DNA from: Sinisalibacter aestuarii
GTDB taxonomy: Bacteria > Pseudomonadota > Alphaproteobacteria > Rhodobacterales > Rhodobacteraceae
Reading direction: 5' to 3'
Length of the DNA stretch: 64,000 nt
NCBI RefSeq assembly: GCF_027923545.1
Contig: NZ_BROH01000002.1
Coordinates: 186,001-250,000 of the forward strand
In this document: in pieces, positions 43,650 to 54,362 of the stretch
How positions within the stretch are numbered: position 1 is the stretch's first letter
How the letters are laid out: the number at the start of each line of letters is the position of its first letter
Made by a program: the position numbers and the translations under genes
The notes under the pieces: generated by a model
What the model was told of the DNA's origin: nothing
The model's input: only the letters and a program-made list of their open reading frames with translations
The model's database searches: none

Positions 43650-45410
43650 TCACTCCTTCCTGAGCAGGTAGATGAAGTCGCGGTTATCCGAGAATGTCAC
43701 GAAACGGGGCACCCGGCTACCGTCGAGCCACGGATCGCTCTCGGCCATCGGGCGCGACAGATGATCGGCGACCAGCCCGTCGCCGGCCTCGTTCTGGCGG
43801 TAGAGCGCCATATAGGTCAGCTCCGGCGAGTTCATGTCGAGCAACATGCCGTAATCGCACTCATAGGCCTGGAACACCCGCGCCATCGCCGAGGGCGTGA
43901 CGGACGAGAAATAGGCGTAGATCAGGAATTTGCGCCCGCCGCTTTCGCGCAGGCAGGCGCCGGAGCGCAGCGTGCGCAGTTGCGCCTCCGCCGAGCCCGA
44001 CCAGTTGCCGCCGCCCCAGCTTGTCACCCGCGGCCCCGGCACGCTGGCGCCTGTCCCGGGATCGCGCTCGACGACAGACACGCCGTTCTGCCGGGCATAG
44101 GCCAGGCGCGGGATCATCGCATTGTCGGCCTCCTGCCAGGTTTTCATGCCCACCTCGCCATCGACGGTCACGTAGAGCGTGGCGAGGTTTTCGATCATCC
44201 GCGAAAAGGTGACGCCGTTGGAGATGAAGCCGTAATGGTGGCCACGGTTGAACCCGGCATAATCGGAAAAGCGAAACGCCCCGTGATCGCGCTTGAAGCC
44301 GCCGGCAATGCCCGCGACCACGCGCGGGGTCAGCGCCGGAGAGAGCATTCCGTTGCGCACCAGCGGATCGGGGCGCGCAAAGCCGTCGGGGCCGGGAATG
44401 TTCCAGTCGATGCCGCTGCGCTGCGGGCGCGACGACCATTCGAGGCCCGGGTGATCGGTGCCAAGCTCGTAGCCCACATCGAACCGGCCGAGGTCGAAGG
44501 CGACGAGGTAGACATCGGCATTCTGCTCGACCCCGTCGAACCAGTTGGCTCCGTTGCGCGCCTTGAGGATCTCGGCCGAGATCAGGCCGGGCTGCATCAC
44601 CGAGGCGAAAACGCCCTCCTGCCCGTCGGCCACGTACCAGCTGCCCGCTTCCATCCCGTCCGGCGCGCCCTCCACCGGCAGGCCCATCGCGGTGCGCATG
44701 AGCGGGCGGCGGTCGAGATCGGCCTGGCCCAGCGCCGCGACCACCGCGCCGGTATCGTCCTCCTCGCCGCCGAGCGCGGCGGATTCGAGGAACGCATCTT
44801 CAAAGAAGGTGCCCTTGATCAGATTGACCAGCTTGTCGCCGAAAACCACATTCTTGCGCAGAAAGTCCGACACCGCCTCGCGGTTGGTGCGCGAGCCTGA
44901 GACCTTGTTGCGCAGATAGAGCCGGCCGCCGCAGACCGGCGCATAGGGCAGCCCGCTGCCCGCCGCCGTGGCCAGATCGGAGGTTTCGCCGGCCCAGGGG
45001 CGGCATTCGCGCGCATCGCCCGCCCCCTCGATCAGCAGCGCCGGGTCGGCGCCGCCGGTCAGCGAGACAAACCATGTGGCGGCGTCGCCGTTCTCGAAAT
45101 GCCAGCTTTCGGCGCGGCCCTGCCCCTCGGCGGGGCGGCGTTCGAGCAGATACCAGCGGTTGACGCCGGGATGCAGCGAGGTCAGCCGGAGCGTGCCGCC
45201 ATCGGCCAGCGCCACCTCCTGGGTCGCGCGCATGGGCGAGAATTCGACAACCGAAGGCACGGTATCGCCGGCGTAAACCTGCCATTGCGCATCGAGCGTT
45301 GCCGCATCGGGCGCGGGAATGCCCTGCCCGAACACCGGCGCTGCCAGCGCCGCGGCAACCCCCACGGCGCCCACCGCCACACCCAGACGCCGGGCTAACT
45401 CAAACCCCAT
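43650..45410 (-). CDS. Secreted protein of unknown function (586 aa)
   Basis: The product has a signal peptide (core 'GVAVGAVGVAAALAAPVFG') and a large folded region with no family I can name with confidence. The C-terminal half ('GIAGGFKRDHGAFRF' then 'YGFISNGVTFS' and 'VTVDGEVGMKTW') faintly recalls phosphodiester-glycosidase (NAGPA) domains. Five or more cysteines suggest disulfides. The ATG at 45410 has GGAG 6 nt upstream and is better than an upstream ATG at 45422. It is followed after 3 nt by the SUMF1-like gene. Confidence 0.65.
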   Translation of the reverse strand: MGFELARRLGVAVGAVGVAAALAAPVFGQGIPAPDAATLDAQWQVYAGDTVPSVVEFSPMRATQEVALADGGTLRLTSLHPGVNRWYLLERRPAEGQGRAESWHFENGDAATWFVSLTGGADPALLIEGAGDARECRPWAGETSDLATAAGSGLPYAPVCGGRLYLRNKVSGSRTNREAVSDFLRKNVVFGDKLVNLIKGTFFEDAFLESAALGGEEDDTGAVVAALGQADLDRRPLMRTAMGLPVEGAPDGMEAGSWYVADGQEGVFASVMQPGLISAEILKARNGANWFDGVEQNADVYLVAFDLGRFDVGYELGTDHPGLEWSSRPQRSGIDWNIPGPDGFARPDPLVRNGMLSPALTPRVVAGIAGGFKRDHGAFRFSDYAGFNRGHHYGFISNGVTFSRMIENLATLYVTVDGEVGMKTWQEADNAMIPRLAYARQNGVSVVERDPGTGASVPGPRVTSWGGGNWSGSAEAQLRTLRSGACLRESGGRKFLIYAYFSSVTPSAMARVFQAYECDYGMLLDMNSPELTYMALYRQNEAGDGLVADHLSRPMAESDPWLDGSRVPRFVTFSDNRDFIYLLRKE

Positions 45411-45631
45411 GACCCGCTCCAATCCTGTCTCAGCTCAAACCGCGCGGAACCGCCTCGCAATCCGGGAAAGCATCTGCTGCGCGCGGTGGCCGTAATCGCG
45501 GCCCCGCCTTGCGCAAAATCCATCCCCCGGAAACCTGTTGCCCGCCATGAATCGACTGTCTCAGCCCCCGATCATAAGGGCCCCGTCCGGCGAGCCAACC
45601 CCGCCCGGGATGAAATTTCCGTGGCTGGCCG

Positions 45632-46807
<1,176 letters not shown>

Positions 46808-46887
46808 TCACACACGTCCCGCCCCGCCTATGCGTTCGCGCGGGGCGTGTCAAACCGCCTCGCCGGCTGCCGGGCGGTTCTGCGGGA

Positions 46888-47907
46888 TCAGTCGCGGATC
46901 GTGTGGCCGGCGGCATCGAAGGCGTGCAGCTTGCCCGGCGCGAAGGCGAGGCCCAGCGTGGCGCCGGGCTTTACCTCGGTATCGCCCTCGACGCGCACGG
47001 TCACATGGCCCGCACCCGCGCAATCGACGATCAGATAGGTATCGGCGCCGAGATATTCGACCACGTCCACAACACCATCCATCATCCCCGCGCCGGGATC
47101 GACCGGCGTGATATGTTCGGGCCGCACGCCGATCTGCGCCGCGCCTTGCGGCAGGCCCGGCCCGGAGGCCGCATCGGCGGGAAAGACGTTCATCTTCGGG
47201 CTGCCGATGAACTGGGCGACGAACAGGTTGGCGGGGCGCTCGTACAGCTCGCGCGGGCTGCCGATCTGGGCGATCCTGCCCGCCTCAAGCACCACGATCC
47301 GGTCGGCCAGCGTCATCGCTTCCACCTGATCATGGGTGACATAGATCATCGTGGCCTGCAGCGAGCGGTGCAGCTTGGCGATCTCGTAGCGCATCTCGAC
47401 GCGCAAGGCGGCATCGAGGTTCGACAGCGGCTCGTCGAACAGGAAGGCGGTGGGATCGCGCACGATCGAGCGGCCGATGGCGACGCGCTGGCGCTGGCCG
47501 CCGGACAGATCCTTGGGCCGCCGGTCGAGATAGTCGCCCAGCTTCAGCACGTCCGCAGCCCGGTCGACCTTTTCGACGATCTCGGATTTCGCCACCCCGG
47601 CTGCCTTGAGCGAGAAGCCCATATTCTCGCGCACCGACATATGCGGGTAAAGCGCGTAGGACTGAAACACCATGGTCAGCCCGCGCTGCGATGGCGCCTC
47701 GGCGGTGGCGTCGCGCCCGTCGATCAGAACCTGCCCGCGCGAGGTTTCCTCCAGCCCCGCGATCATCCGCAGAAGGGTGGACTTGCCGCAGCCAGAGGGG
47801 CCGACGAAGATGATGAACTCGCCCTCCTCGATGGCGAGATCGACGCCCTTGATCACCTGCACATCGCCGAACCATTTTTCGACCGCTCTCAGCTCGATGC
47901 TGGACAT
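46888..47907 (-). CDS. Carbohydrate ABC transporter ATP-binding protein (UgpC/MsmK type)
   Basis: The 339-residue ATPase powers the sugar importer encoded upstream. Walker A is 'GPSGCGKST' (36-44), the signature '[14 protein letters not shown]' begins at 134, and Walker B '[11 protein letters not shown]' is at about 155-165. A C-terminal TOBE domain ('IGVRPEHI') is typical of CUT1 importers. The ATG at 47907 has GGAGG upstream and overlaps the GH63 gene by 19 nt. It is the last gene of the operon starting with lacI. Confidence 0.92.
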   Translation of the reverse strand: MSSIELRAVEKWFGDVQVIKGVDLAIEEGEFIIFVGPSGCGKSTLLRMIAGLEETSRGQVLIDGRDATAEAPSQRGLTMVFQSYALYPHMSVRENMGFSLKAAGVAKSEIVEKVDRAADVLKLGDYLDRRPKDLSGGQRQRVAIGRSIVRDPTAFLFDEPLSNLDAALRVEMRYEIAKLHRSLQATMIYVTHDQVEAMTLADRIVVLEAGRIAQIGSPRELYERPANLFVAQFIGSPKMNVFPADAASGPGLPQGAAQIGVRPEHITPVDPGAGMMDGVVDVVEYLGADTYLIVDCAGAGHVTVRVEGDTEVKPGATLGLAFAPGKLHAFDAAGHTIRD

Positions 47908-49157
47908 GAAATCCTCCCGCTTGTGGGTGACGCCCAGGCCAGCCAGACGGCGGCCGTCCATGTAAAATTGCGCCCGCCGGCGGGGGTGCCGTCGCGCGGG
48001 TCGAAATATTCGGCAAAGCCGCCGGTGGCGATCATCTCGCCGGTGTTCAATCGCAGCGCCTCGGCCAGATCGCCATGCCCGGCCTCGTCGAGCCCCATGG
48101 CGATAAGCCAGTTCATCATCGCCCAAACCGGCCCGCGCCAGTAGCGGCGCGGCTCATAGGCCGGGTGGCCCGGATCGGCGCTCGGCACGCCAAAGCGGGT
48201 GAGGCCACGGATACGCTCGAAATGGGCGAGCATCCGGTCATCGTGCAAGCCGCCATACCAGCTCAGGAAGGAGGCATTGGAGATCACGCCGGAATGCTGG
48301 CCGCTGCGGATATCGAGGCAGTCATAGGCTCCGATCTCCGGGTTCCACAGCCGCTCCGCCCCGGCCCCGATCGCGGCAATCCAGCCCTCGATCTCATCCG
48401 TCGGCGCGCCGAATTCCCGCGCCAAAGCCAGCAGGTCGCGATTGGCGCGCAGGAGGATGAAGGTCATCGTCGGATCGGCCACGCGGAAGGGCGAGTCCGC
48501 CTTGATATGCGCCTCGTCCCAGCCGCTCTCGCGCCCGAGCTTCACCAGGTAGAGGTAGCGGTCGTATTCATAGGAGCGCGGGCGCTCGTCCTCGACCACA
48601 TGGGTGGTGTCGCGGCGGCGGTATTCTTCGACCCCCACGGGTTCGATGGCGGCAAAGGGCGCATCCCAGTCCGGGGCATTGTCACGGCCCGTCTCCCACG
48701 GGTGGCTGACGCAGATCGCCCCGCCCTCGCCGCGCCAGGTGATGAACCAGCGGTGCCAGTCGGTCAGGCGCGGGATGAGGGCACGCACATGCGCCGCGCC
48801 CAGCGCCTTGTCCTGCTCGTAGAGGCAGCGGATGAAGGTGGCGGCCACCGGCGGCTGGCTGATCCCCGACGAAGGCAACGGCCCCACCCCGCCCCAGATA
48901 TCGGGACCGGGGAAGTAGGAGGGATCGACCTTATGAAACAGGATATGCGGCACCATGCCGTTGGGCCATTGGCCGGAAAACAGCGTCTCGATCTCGGCCC
49001 AGGCACGGGCCCGGTCATGCTCGGCGAAGCCCATCGCCGCGAAGATACTGTCCCAGTTCCACTGATAGGGATAGAGCCCCGCCGTGGGAACGGTGTAGCC
49101 GCCCCGGTCATTGCCCGCGAGGATCGCGCGGGCCTCATTGTCGAGTGCCAGGTTCAT
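47889..49157 (-). CDS. GH63-type glucosylglycerate/mannosylglycerate hydrolase
   Basis: The 422-residue protein is an alpha/alpha-barrel glycosidase related to trehalase/GH63. The catalytic acid is probably Asp159 in '[14 protein letters not shown]', equivalent to the Asp in the ETGxD motif of GH37/63, and the base Glu383 in 'GGFAEYFDP'. The '[13 protein letters not shown]' N-terminal motif and the size match single-domain mannosyl/glucosylglycerate hydrolases. No signal peptide is seen, so it acts on imported substrate in the cytosol. It lies between permease and ATPase genes. Confidence 0.8.
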   Translation of the reverse strand: MNLALDNEARAILAGNDRGGYTVPTAGLYPYQWNWDSIFAAMGFAEHDRARAWAEIETLFSGQWPNGMVPHILFHKVDPSYFPGPDIWGGVGPLPSSGISQPPVAATFIRCLYEQDKALGAAHVRALIPRLTDWHRWFITWRGEGGAICVSHPWETGRDNAPDWDAPFAAIEPVGVEEYRRRDTTHVVEDERPRSYEYDRYLYLVKLGRESGWDEAHIKADSPFRVADPTMTFILLRANRDLLALAREFGAPTDEIEGWIAAIGAGAERLWNPEIGAYDCLDIRSGQHSGVISNASFLSWYGGLHDDRMLAHFERIRGLTRFGVPSADPGHPAYEPRRYWRGPVWAMMNWLIAMGLDEAGHGDLAEALRLNTGEMIATGGFAEYFDPRDGTPAGGRNFTWTAAVWLAWASPTSGRISCPASS

Positions 49158-50368
49158 CCTTTGACCGACCCCGCGGTCAGGCCCTTGGTCATGAATTTCT
49201 CAAGCCCGAGGAACAGCGCCATGATCGGCACGGTGGCGATCACCGAACCCGCCATCAGGTGCTGGCGCGGGATCTCGGAGGAATTGAGCGAGGCGATGCC
49301 GCGGGTGAGGGTGAATTTCGACGGGTCGTCAAGCAGCATGAAGGCAAGCAGGAATTCGTTCCAGGCGATCATGAAGACGTAGAGCGAGACGGAGGCGAGC
49401 GCCGGCAGCGAGAGTGGCAGGGTGATTTTCCAGATCACCTGGAGGCGCGACAGCCCGTCCATCAGCCCGGCCTCTTCCACCTCGGCGGGAAGCCCCCGGA
49501 AATAGCCCTGCAGCATGTAGAGCGCCACGGGAATGGTGGTGACAGGATAGATCATCACGATCCCGGTGATGGAATTGCGCAGGCCCGTCATTGAAAAGGC
49601 GATGTAGATCGGCAGCGCCAGCACGATCATCGGCACCATGTAAATGAGCAGGATCGAGCGCGAAAAGGCCGCCTGCCCCCGAAAGCGCAGCCGCGCCACC
49701 GCATAGGCGCCGGGAATGGCGAAGGCGAGCGTGATCAGCACGGTCAGGACGGAAATGTAAAACGAGGTCCACATATATTCGCCGAAGCGGAAATCGCGGA
49801 CCAACTCCACATAGGAGCGGAACAGGCCCCAGCCCTGCGACAGGTCGATGGAAAAATCGAGCGGGTTCTGGATCAGCTGAGCCTGGTTCTTCAGCGATGT
49901 CATCACCATCACGTAGAACGGGATGACCACGATGGCGGTGAAGAAGATATAGCCAAACCCCATCAGGAACCGGATCACCGCGCCTTCGAACTGGTGGCGG
50001 GTGAGCACGCCGACGGGCAGATCGCGCAAAAACAGCGCGAGCGGCCAGCCGGTGCCGATCCCGAGCGCCAGCGCCGTCAGCACGAAGGACAGCGCCGAAA
50101 TGCCCGCGCCCGTCACCACCGGGCCGATGCCGACCGACATGAGCGCGCCCGCAAGGATCGCGCCAAGCGCCGACAGCGCCCAGGCCCGGGGCAGCCAGAA
50201 GGCGGCGAGCCCCAGCACCGCCCCCAGCCCGAGCGCGCCCGGCAGCCATGGCCGGAACGCCGCGCCGGTGGCGAAGGACATGGCGACCGAGACGGTCGCG
50301 GCGATCACGAACATCCACAGCGCCCCGAGCAGCGGCGCGGTGACATAGCCGAAACGCAGATATCTCAC
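49154..50368 (-). CDS. Carbohydrate ABC transporter permease (MalG-like, extended N terminus)
   Basis: The 404-residue permease has the CUT1 inner-membrane domain with the EAA motif 'EEAGLMDGLSRLQVIWKITLPL' read in pieces at about 310-335. It has an unusual N-terminal extension of about 130 residues with four extra hydrophobic spans before the normal start-like 'RFLMGFGYIFFTAIVVIPFYVMV'. Usual MalG-type proteins are about 275-300 residues. It overlaps neighbours by 4 nt on both sides (50365-50368 and 49154-49157). Confidence 0.88.
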   Translation of the reverse strand: MRYLRFGYVTAPLLGALWMFVIAATVSVAMSFATGAAFRPWLPGALGLGAVLGLAAFWLPRAWALSALGAILAGALMSVGIGPVVTGAGISALSFVLTALALGIGTGWPLALFLRDLPVGVLTRHQFEGAVIRFLMGFGYIFFTAIVVIPFYVMVMTSLKNQAQLIQNPLDFSIDLSQGWGLFRSYVELVRDFRFGEYMWTSFYISVLTVLITLAFAIPGAYAVARLRFRGQAAFSRSILLIYMVPMIVLALPIYIAFSMTGLRNSITGIVMIYPVTTIPVALYMLQGYFRGLPAEVEEAGLMDGLSRLQVIWKITLPLSLPALASVSLYVFMIAWNEFLLAFMLLDDPSKFTLTRGIASLNSSEIPRQHLMAGSVIATVPIMALFLGLEKFMTKGLTAGSVKG

Positions 50369-51609
50369 AGCCCTTCCTCCCTGCTGATGAACCTGAAGAA
50401 GAAGAAGGAAAACAGGATGAGACAGCCGAAGATCACCACCGCCACCGCCGCGCCGGCACCGATATTGGACACGGCAAAGGCCTGTTCATAGACGTTCACG
50501 GTAAGCGTGCGGGTGCCGGCATTGCCGCCGGTCAGCAGGAAGATGTCGTCGAATTTGTTGAAGGTCCAGATGAAGCGCAGCAGGAACAGCACCGAGAGGA
50601 TGCCGAGCAGCATCGGCAGGCTGAGATACCAGAATTTCTGGAACGGCGAAGCGCCGTCCATATCGGCGGCCTCATACATGTCGGTGTCGATCGACTGCAT
50701 CCGCGCGAGGATGAACAGGAACGACAGCGGGAAGTAGCGCCAGATCTCGAAGGCGGTCACCGTCAGCAGCGCAAGCGGGCGCTGGCCGAAGAAATTGATC
50801 GCCTGATCGGTCACGCCCATCTGCACCAGAAGCGCATTGGCCGAGCCCGAGAACGGATCGAAGAGCAGGATCCAGGCGAAAGCCACGGCGATCACCGGGG
50901 CGACATAGGGGAAGAGGTAAAGCCCGCGCAGGATGCCCTGGCCTTTGAAGGAATGGTTGAGCAGCATCGCGGCGAACAGGCCCATGACCAGCGCGCCGAT
51001 GGTGCCGAACACGGTATAGAACAGGGTGACGCCGAGCACCGACCAGAATTCGTTGCCGTCGAAGATCGCGCGGAAATTGTCGAGCGTGAACTCGCCCGAG
51101 GTGAGCACCGATTGCGATCTGAAGGCGATTTCGGCGGGGGTATCGTCCACCTCCGCGCCATTGTCGAAAAACGCCTGCCCGACGATTACCGGGATCGTGA
51201 GCGTCTCGCGGTGACCGCCCTCCCAATCGCCGAAATCGCAGCGGAACGCGGCGCCGTCGAGATTGCAGCGCGGGTCGATCGCGACGGGCTCCAGCCCCGG
51301 CGTCCAGCTATCGGTGAGCACCACGCCAGTCACGCCGGCCTCGGCGCTGGAATTGCGCAGCCGGTAGCGCAGCGTGGCCTCGTCGCCCGCCGCCTCCGGG
51401 TTGCCGCGCAGATCTTCGCGCACGATGGCTTCGGGCGGGCGCAGATCGCCCAGCTCCACCGGCTTGAAGCTGATCCAGAACACCGCGATCAGCGGCAGCA
51501 CCACCACCGCCGCCACGGCGAATATGGTGGGAAACAACAGGCCCCAGGCCAGCCGCGCCTCGCGGCGGGCGAGCGGCCCGGTGCCGATGGGAGGGGTGGC
51601 GTCACTCAT
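50365..51609 (-). CDS. Carbohydrate ABC transporter permease (MalF-like, with periplasmic insert)
   Basis: The 414-residue permease begins with a cytosolic arm and one span ('IFAVAAVVVLPLIAVFWISF'), then an insert of about 140 residues (60-180) predicted to lie in the periplasm, as in MalF P2 loops. The CUT1 core follows, with the EAA-like 'EAADMDGASPFQKFWYLSLPML'. The insert contains 'LEPVAIDPRCNLDGAAFRCDFGDW' in pieces, with two Cys that could pair. It is 60 nt after the binding protein gene, separated by a hairpin. Confidence 0.88.
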   Translation of the reverse strand: MSDATPPIGTGPLARREARLAWGLLFPTIFAVAAVVVLPLIAVFWISFKPVELGDLRPPEAIVREDLRGNPEAAGDEATLRYRLRNSSAEAGVTGVVLTDSWTPGLEPVAIDPRCNLDGAAFRCDFGDWEGGHRETLTIPVIVGQAFFDNGAEVDDTPAEIAFRSQSVLTSGEFTLDNFRAIFDGNEFWSVLGVTLFYTVFGTIGALVMGLFAAMLLNHSFKGQGILRGLYLFPYVAPVIAVAFAWILLFDPFSGSANALLVQMGVTDQAINFFGQRPLALLTVTAFEIWRYFPLSFLFILARMQSIDTDMYEAADMDGASPFQKFWYLSLPMLLGILSVLFLLRFIWTFNKFDDIFLLTGGNAGTRTLTVNVYEQAFAVSNIGAGAAVAVVIFGCLILFSFFFFRFISREEGL

Positions 51610-51633
51610 CGCGCAAGTCCGTCGGGAAAGAAA

Positions 51634-51657
51634 GGGCGGGCCCGTCGGAGCCCGCCC
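51634..51657 (-). terminator. Intercistronic hairpin after the binding-protein gene
   Basis: On the minus strand GGGCGGGC ... GCCCGCCC forms an 8-bp or longer stem followed by TTTCTTTC. It lies between the solute-binding protein stop (51670) and the permease start (51609). Such stems usually lower downstream expression and stabilise the abundant binding-protein mRNA. Confidence 0.7.
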
Positions 51658-51669
51658 GATGGTCTGCGA

Positions 51670-53019
51670 TCACTCGATCTTCGACAGCTCGTCGTTCATC
51701 GCCGCCACGGCGGCGGCGGCGTCGATCTCACCGTCGAGATACTGACGCACGACGCGGTTGACGATCTGCGAGTTGATCATCTTCGAGGCCAGCGCAAGCT
51801 GCCCCTCGGCCACGCCCCAGCGCTGGGCAACGTCAAGCCCGCCGACGATCTCGTCGATCATGTCCTGTGCGTAGAGATCGCCCATCGGCGCCTTGCGGTC
51901 CACGCCCATCGGCAGCGTCGCCCAGGCCTTGGTGAAGGCTTCCGGGTCTTCCGCATTGCCGCGCCGCACCGGGAACTTGCCTTCCGGCGCGATCGAAAGC
52001 GTCTGGGTGTAGCCCTCATCCATCGAATATTTCACGAAATCCATCGCCACATCGGTATTCGCGTCGGCGGTGATGCCGAAATAGCGGATATCGGCCCAGG
52101 CCGCGCCATCGGGGTTCGACGGCCCGGCGAAGTTGGTCACGATCCCGGTTTTCGAGGCCAGCTCGGGCGAAGTCGGATCGTCGTTGATCGTCGGCGGGGC
52201 GCTGTCGCGCAGGCCCGCGAGCTCGTCGAGGATGAAGGGCGACCAGATGATCATCGCCGCGTTGCCCGAGAAGTAGAGCGAGCGCGACTGATCCCAGTAC
52301 AGATCGCCCGGCGGCGAGGCATCGGCGATCTTCTTGTAGAATTCGAGCACTTCGGTGGTTTTCGCCTCATCGAGCGGCGCGAAGCCATCGGCATCGACCG
52401 GGGTCACCCCGTTGGCGAGGAAGACATGCTCCAGAACCTGGCTCATGAAGTTGTCGTCCACCTTGGTGGCGGCGACGAAGCCGAACATCTCGGGCGGATT
52501 GTTGAGCGCGTCGAGCGCCGCTTCCACTGCGGCGTAGGAGGTGGGCGGCTCCAGCCCGGCCTCTTCGAACAGATCCTTGCGGTAGATGATCATCTGCGTC
52601 CAGCCATCGACCGGCACCGAGGCATAGCCGCCATCGACGGCGGCCATTTCCAGCGCGCCGGGGGCGAAGGTATCGGCGCCGAGATCCTCGATCGCATCGG
52701 TGGCCGCGTCGATATCGAGAATACCGGCCTCGGCCCAGGGCAGCGCGTATTGCAGGGTGTGGTAGATCACGTCCGGCAGATCACCCGCCGCGAAGGCCGC
52801 GGTGGCGCGGGTGCCGAGATCGCTTTCGGTGACCGGGATCACCTCGACGGTGTTGCCCGTCGCCTCGGCGAAGGCGGCGGCCATCTCCTGCTGCTTGGCC
52901 AGCCGCTCGGGCTGCTCCTCGGTGGTCCAGAACCGGATGTTATCCGCGCTTGCCGCCGTCGCGGTCAGCGCCAGCGCCATCGCGGCGCCCGACAGCAAAT
53001 GGATTTTCAGTTTCGTCAT
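51670..53019 (-). CDS. Carbohydrate ABC transporter substrate-binding protein
   Basis: The 449-residue protein is a family-1 (MalE-like) periplasmic binding protein. It has a signal peptide (MTKLKIHLLSGAAMALALTA, cleavage after ASA) and typical segments 'DNIRFWTTEEQPERLAKQQ', 'FAAGDLPDVIYH', 'YRKDLFEEAGLEPPTSY' and 'GNAAMIIWSPF'. The bound sugar is not known; the GH63 hydrolase in the operon suggests glucosylglycerate or mannosylglycerate. It starts 19 nt after lacI. Confidence 0.9.
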   Translation of the reverse strand: MTKLKIHLLSGAAMALALTATAASADNIRFWTTEEQPERLAKQQEMAAAFAEATGNTVEVIPVTESDLGTRATAAFAAGDLPDVIYHTLQYALPWAEAGILDIDAATDAIEDLGADTFAPGALEMAAVDGGYASVPVDGWTQMIIYRKDLFEEAGLEPPTSYAAVEAALDALNNPPEMFGFVAATKVDDNFMSQVLEHVFLANGVTPVDADGFAPLDEAKTTEVLEFYKKIADASPPGDLYWDQSRSLYFSGNAAMIIWSPFILDELAGLRDSAPPTINDDPTSPELASKTGIVTNFAGPSNPDGAAWADIRYFGITADANTDVAMDFVKYSMDEGYTQTLSIAPEGKFPVRRGNAEDPEAFTKAWATLPMGVDRKAPMGDLYAQDMIDEIVGGLDVAQRWGVAEGQLALASKMINSQIVNRVVRQYLDGEIDAAAAVAAMNDELSKIE

Positions 53020-53038
53020 CACATCCTCCTTGGTGATA

Positions 53039-54172
53039 CTAGGTCTCGTCCGAATGGTCCGAAGGCGCCGCCGCACGCCCGCGCAGCCGCGCGGCAAGCT
53101 CCGGCGGCGTCAGCGCGGGCGCGCCGATGGAACCGCCATCGCGGAACACCGCGGCAATGGTCGTGCGCAAGGTTTCCGGCTGATCGCCCTCGATGCGGCG
53201 GATCAGATGGCGGGCCAATGTCTGCCCCACGCCACGGAAATCCACGGCGTAGGAGGCGAGCGCCGGCAGCACCGCCGTGCCTTCCGGCAGCCCGTCATAG
53301 CCGATCACCGACAGATCGCGCCCCAGTTCCAGCCCCAGCGCGCGCGCGGCCCGGTAGGCGCCCAGCGCCAGCGTATCGGTGGCGTAGATCAATGCGGTGG
53401 GCGGCTCCGGCAGATCGAGAAGCGCGCGGGTGGCGCGGGCCGCATCGCCGGCATTGGCCATGCCCTCGACGATCAGCGCCGGGTCCGCCGCCAGCCCCGC
53501 CGCTGCCATACCGTCGAGAAAGCCCGCGCGGCGGTGATGGCAATAGGCCAGGTGCTGCATCCCGTTGACGAAGCCGATCCGCCGGTGCCCCAGCGCCACG
53601 AGCCGCGCCACCGCATCGGCCATCGCCTCTTCGCCGCGCACATCGTGCCAGGCGCAATCGGCGCCGTCGCGCACCCGGCCAAACAGCACGAAGGGCACAT
53701 GCTCGCGCCGCAGAAGCGCCACACGCGGATCGTCCCACAGCGTGCGCGGCAGAACGAAGCCATCGGCCTTGCGGTCGCGCACCAGCGCGCGCATCGCGTC
53801 GAGCGCGCCGGCCTGGTTGTCGGCGGCGGCAATCGTCACCGTCCAGCCCTCGTCGCCCGCCGCCTGGCTCAGCCCGGCGAGGAAATCGGCGAGGAACAAC
53901 CGGTGCGCATCGCCTTCGGGCGACAGCTCCACCACCAGCCCGAGCGCCCGCGCCCGCCCGGTGCGGATCGTCTGCGCCTGGCTCATTGGCCGGTAGCCCA
54001 TGCGCTCGGCCATGCGCGCGACGCGCAGCCGGGTCGTTTCGGCGATGTCGTCATATCCGTTGAGGGCGCGCGAGACGGTGCTCTTGGTCAGCCCGAGGGC
54101 GTCGGACACGTCCGAGATCGTCACCCGGCGTGTTGGCTTTTGCGGCCTGTCGTACTGACGGTACCCGGTCAC
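53039..54172 (-). CDS. LacI-family transcriptional regulator
   Basis: The 377-residue regulator has the LacI helix-turn-helix ('TISDVSDALGLTKSTVSRALNGY') at about residues 17-40 and a periplasmic-binding-like effector domain. The hinge region 'ERMGYRPMSQAQ' and the C-terminal 'ALIYATDTLALGAYRAARALG' are typical. A GTG at 54172 with GGAGGA about 8 nt upstream is the likely start; longer reading would begin in a region with the operator. It is the first gene of the ABC/GH63 operon and probably represses it. Confidence 0.9.
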   Translation of the reverse strand: MTGYRQYDRPQKPTRRVTISDVSDALGLTKSTVSRALNGYDDIAETTRLRVARMAERMGYRPMSQAQTIRTGRARALGLVVELSPEGDAHRLFLADFLAGLSQAAGDEGWTVTIAAADNQAGALDAMRALVRDRKADGFVLPRTLWDDPRVALLRREHVPFVLFGRVRDGADCAWHDVRGEEAMADAVARLVALGHRRIGFVNGMQHLAYCHHRRAGFLDGMAAAGLAADPALIVEGMANAGDAARATRALLDLPEPPTALIYATDTLALGAYRAARALGLELGRDLSVIGYDGLPEGTAVLPALASYAVDFRGVGQTLARHLIRRIEGDQPETLRTTIAAVFRDGGSIGAPALTPPELAARLRGRAAAPSDHSDET

Positions 54173-54202
54173 ACGATTCTCCTCCGCCGTCAGCCTGACG
54201 CT

Positions 54203-54218
54203 CCGAAACCGGTTTCGG
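54203..54218. promoter_or_regulatory. LacI-type operator upstream of the regulator gene
   Basis: A perfect 16-bp palindrome CCGAAACCGGTTTCGG with the central CG of LacI/GalR operators lies 31 nt upstream of the lacI start. As lacI heads the operon, one site can give autoregulation and control of the whole importer. Confidence 0.8.
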
Positions 54219-54295
54219 CAAGGATCAATTGCGGTTGTGTGCCGCATGACCGCAGACAGCCTCTGCGCGAACCGCCTGATTTTGACCTTCTGGCC

Positions 54296-54338
54296 AAAGA
54301 AAAAAGGGGTCCGCGCCATCTTGCGCGGACCCGAAAAA
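54296..54338 (-). terminator. Intrinsic terminator of the Mbx-like operon
   Basis: A perfect 10-bp stem (GGGTCCGCGC/GCGCGGACCC) with loop AAGATG on the minus strand is followed by a TTTTTTCTTT run. It lies 25 nt after the last gene of the operon (stop at 54363) and just upstream of the lacI operator, isolating the two units. Confidence 0.88.
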
Positions 54339-54362
54339 ACGCCTGAGCCGGCTCAGGCCGGG

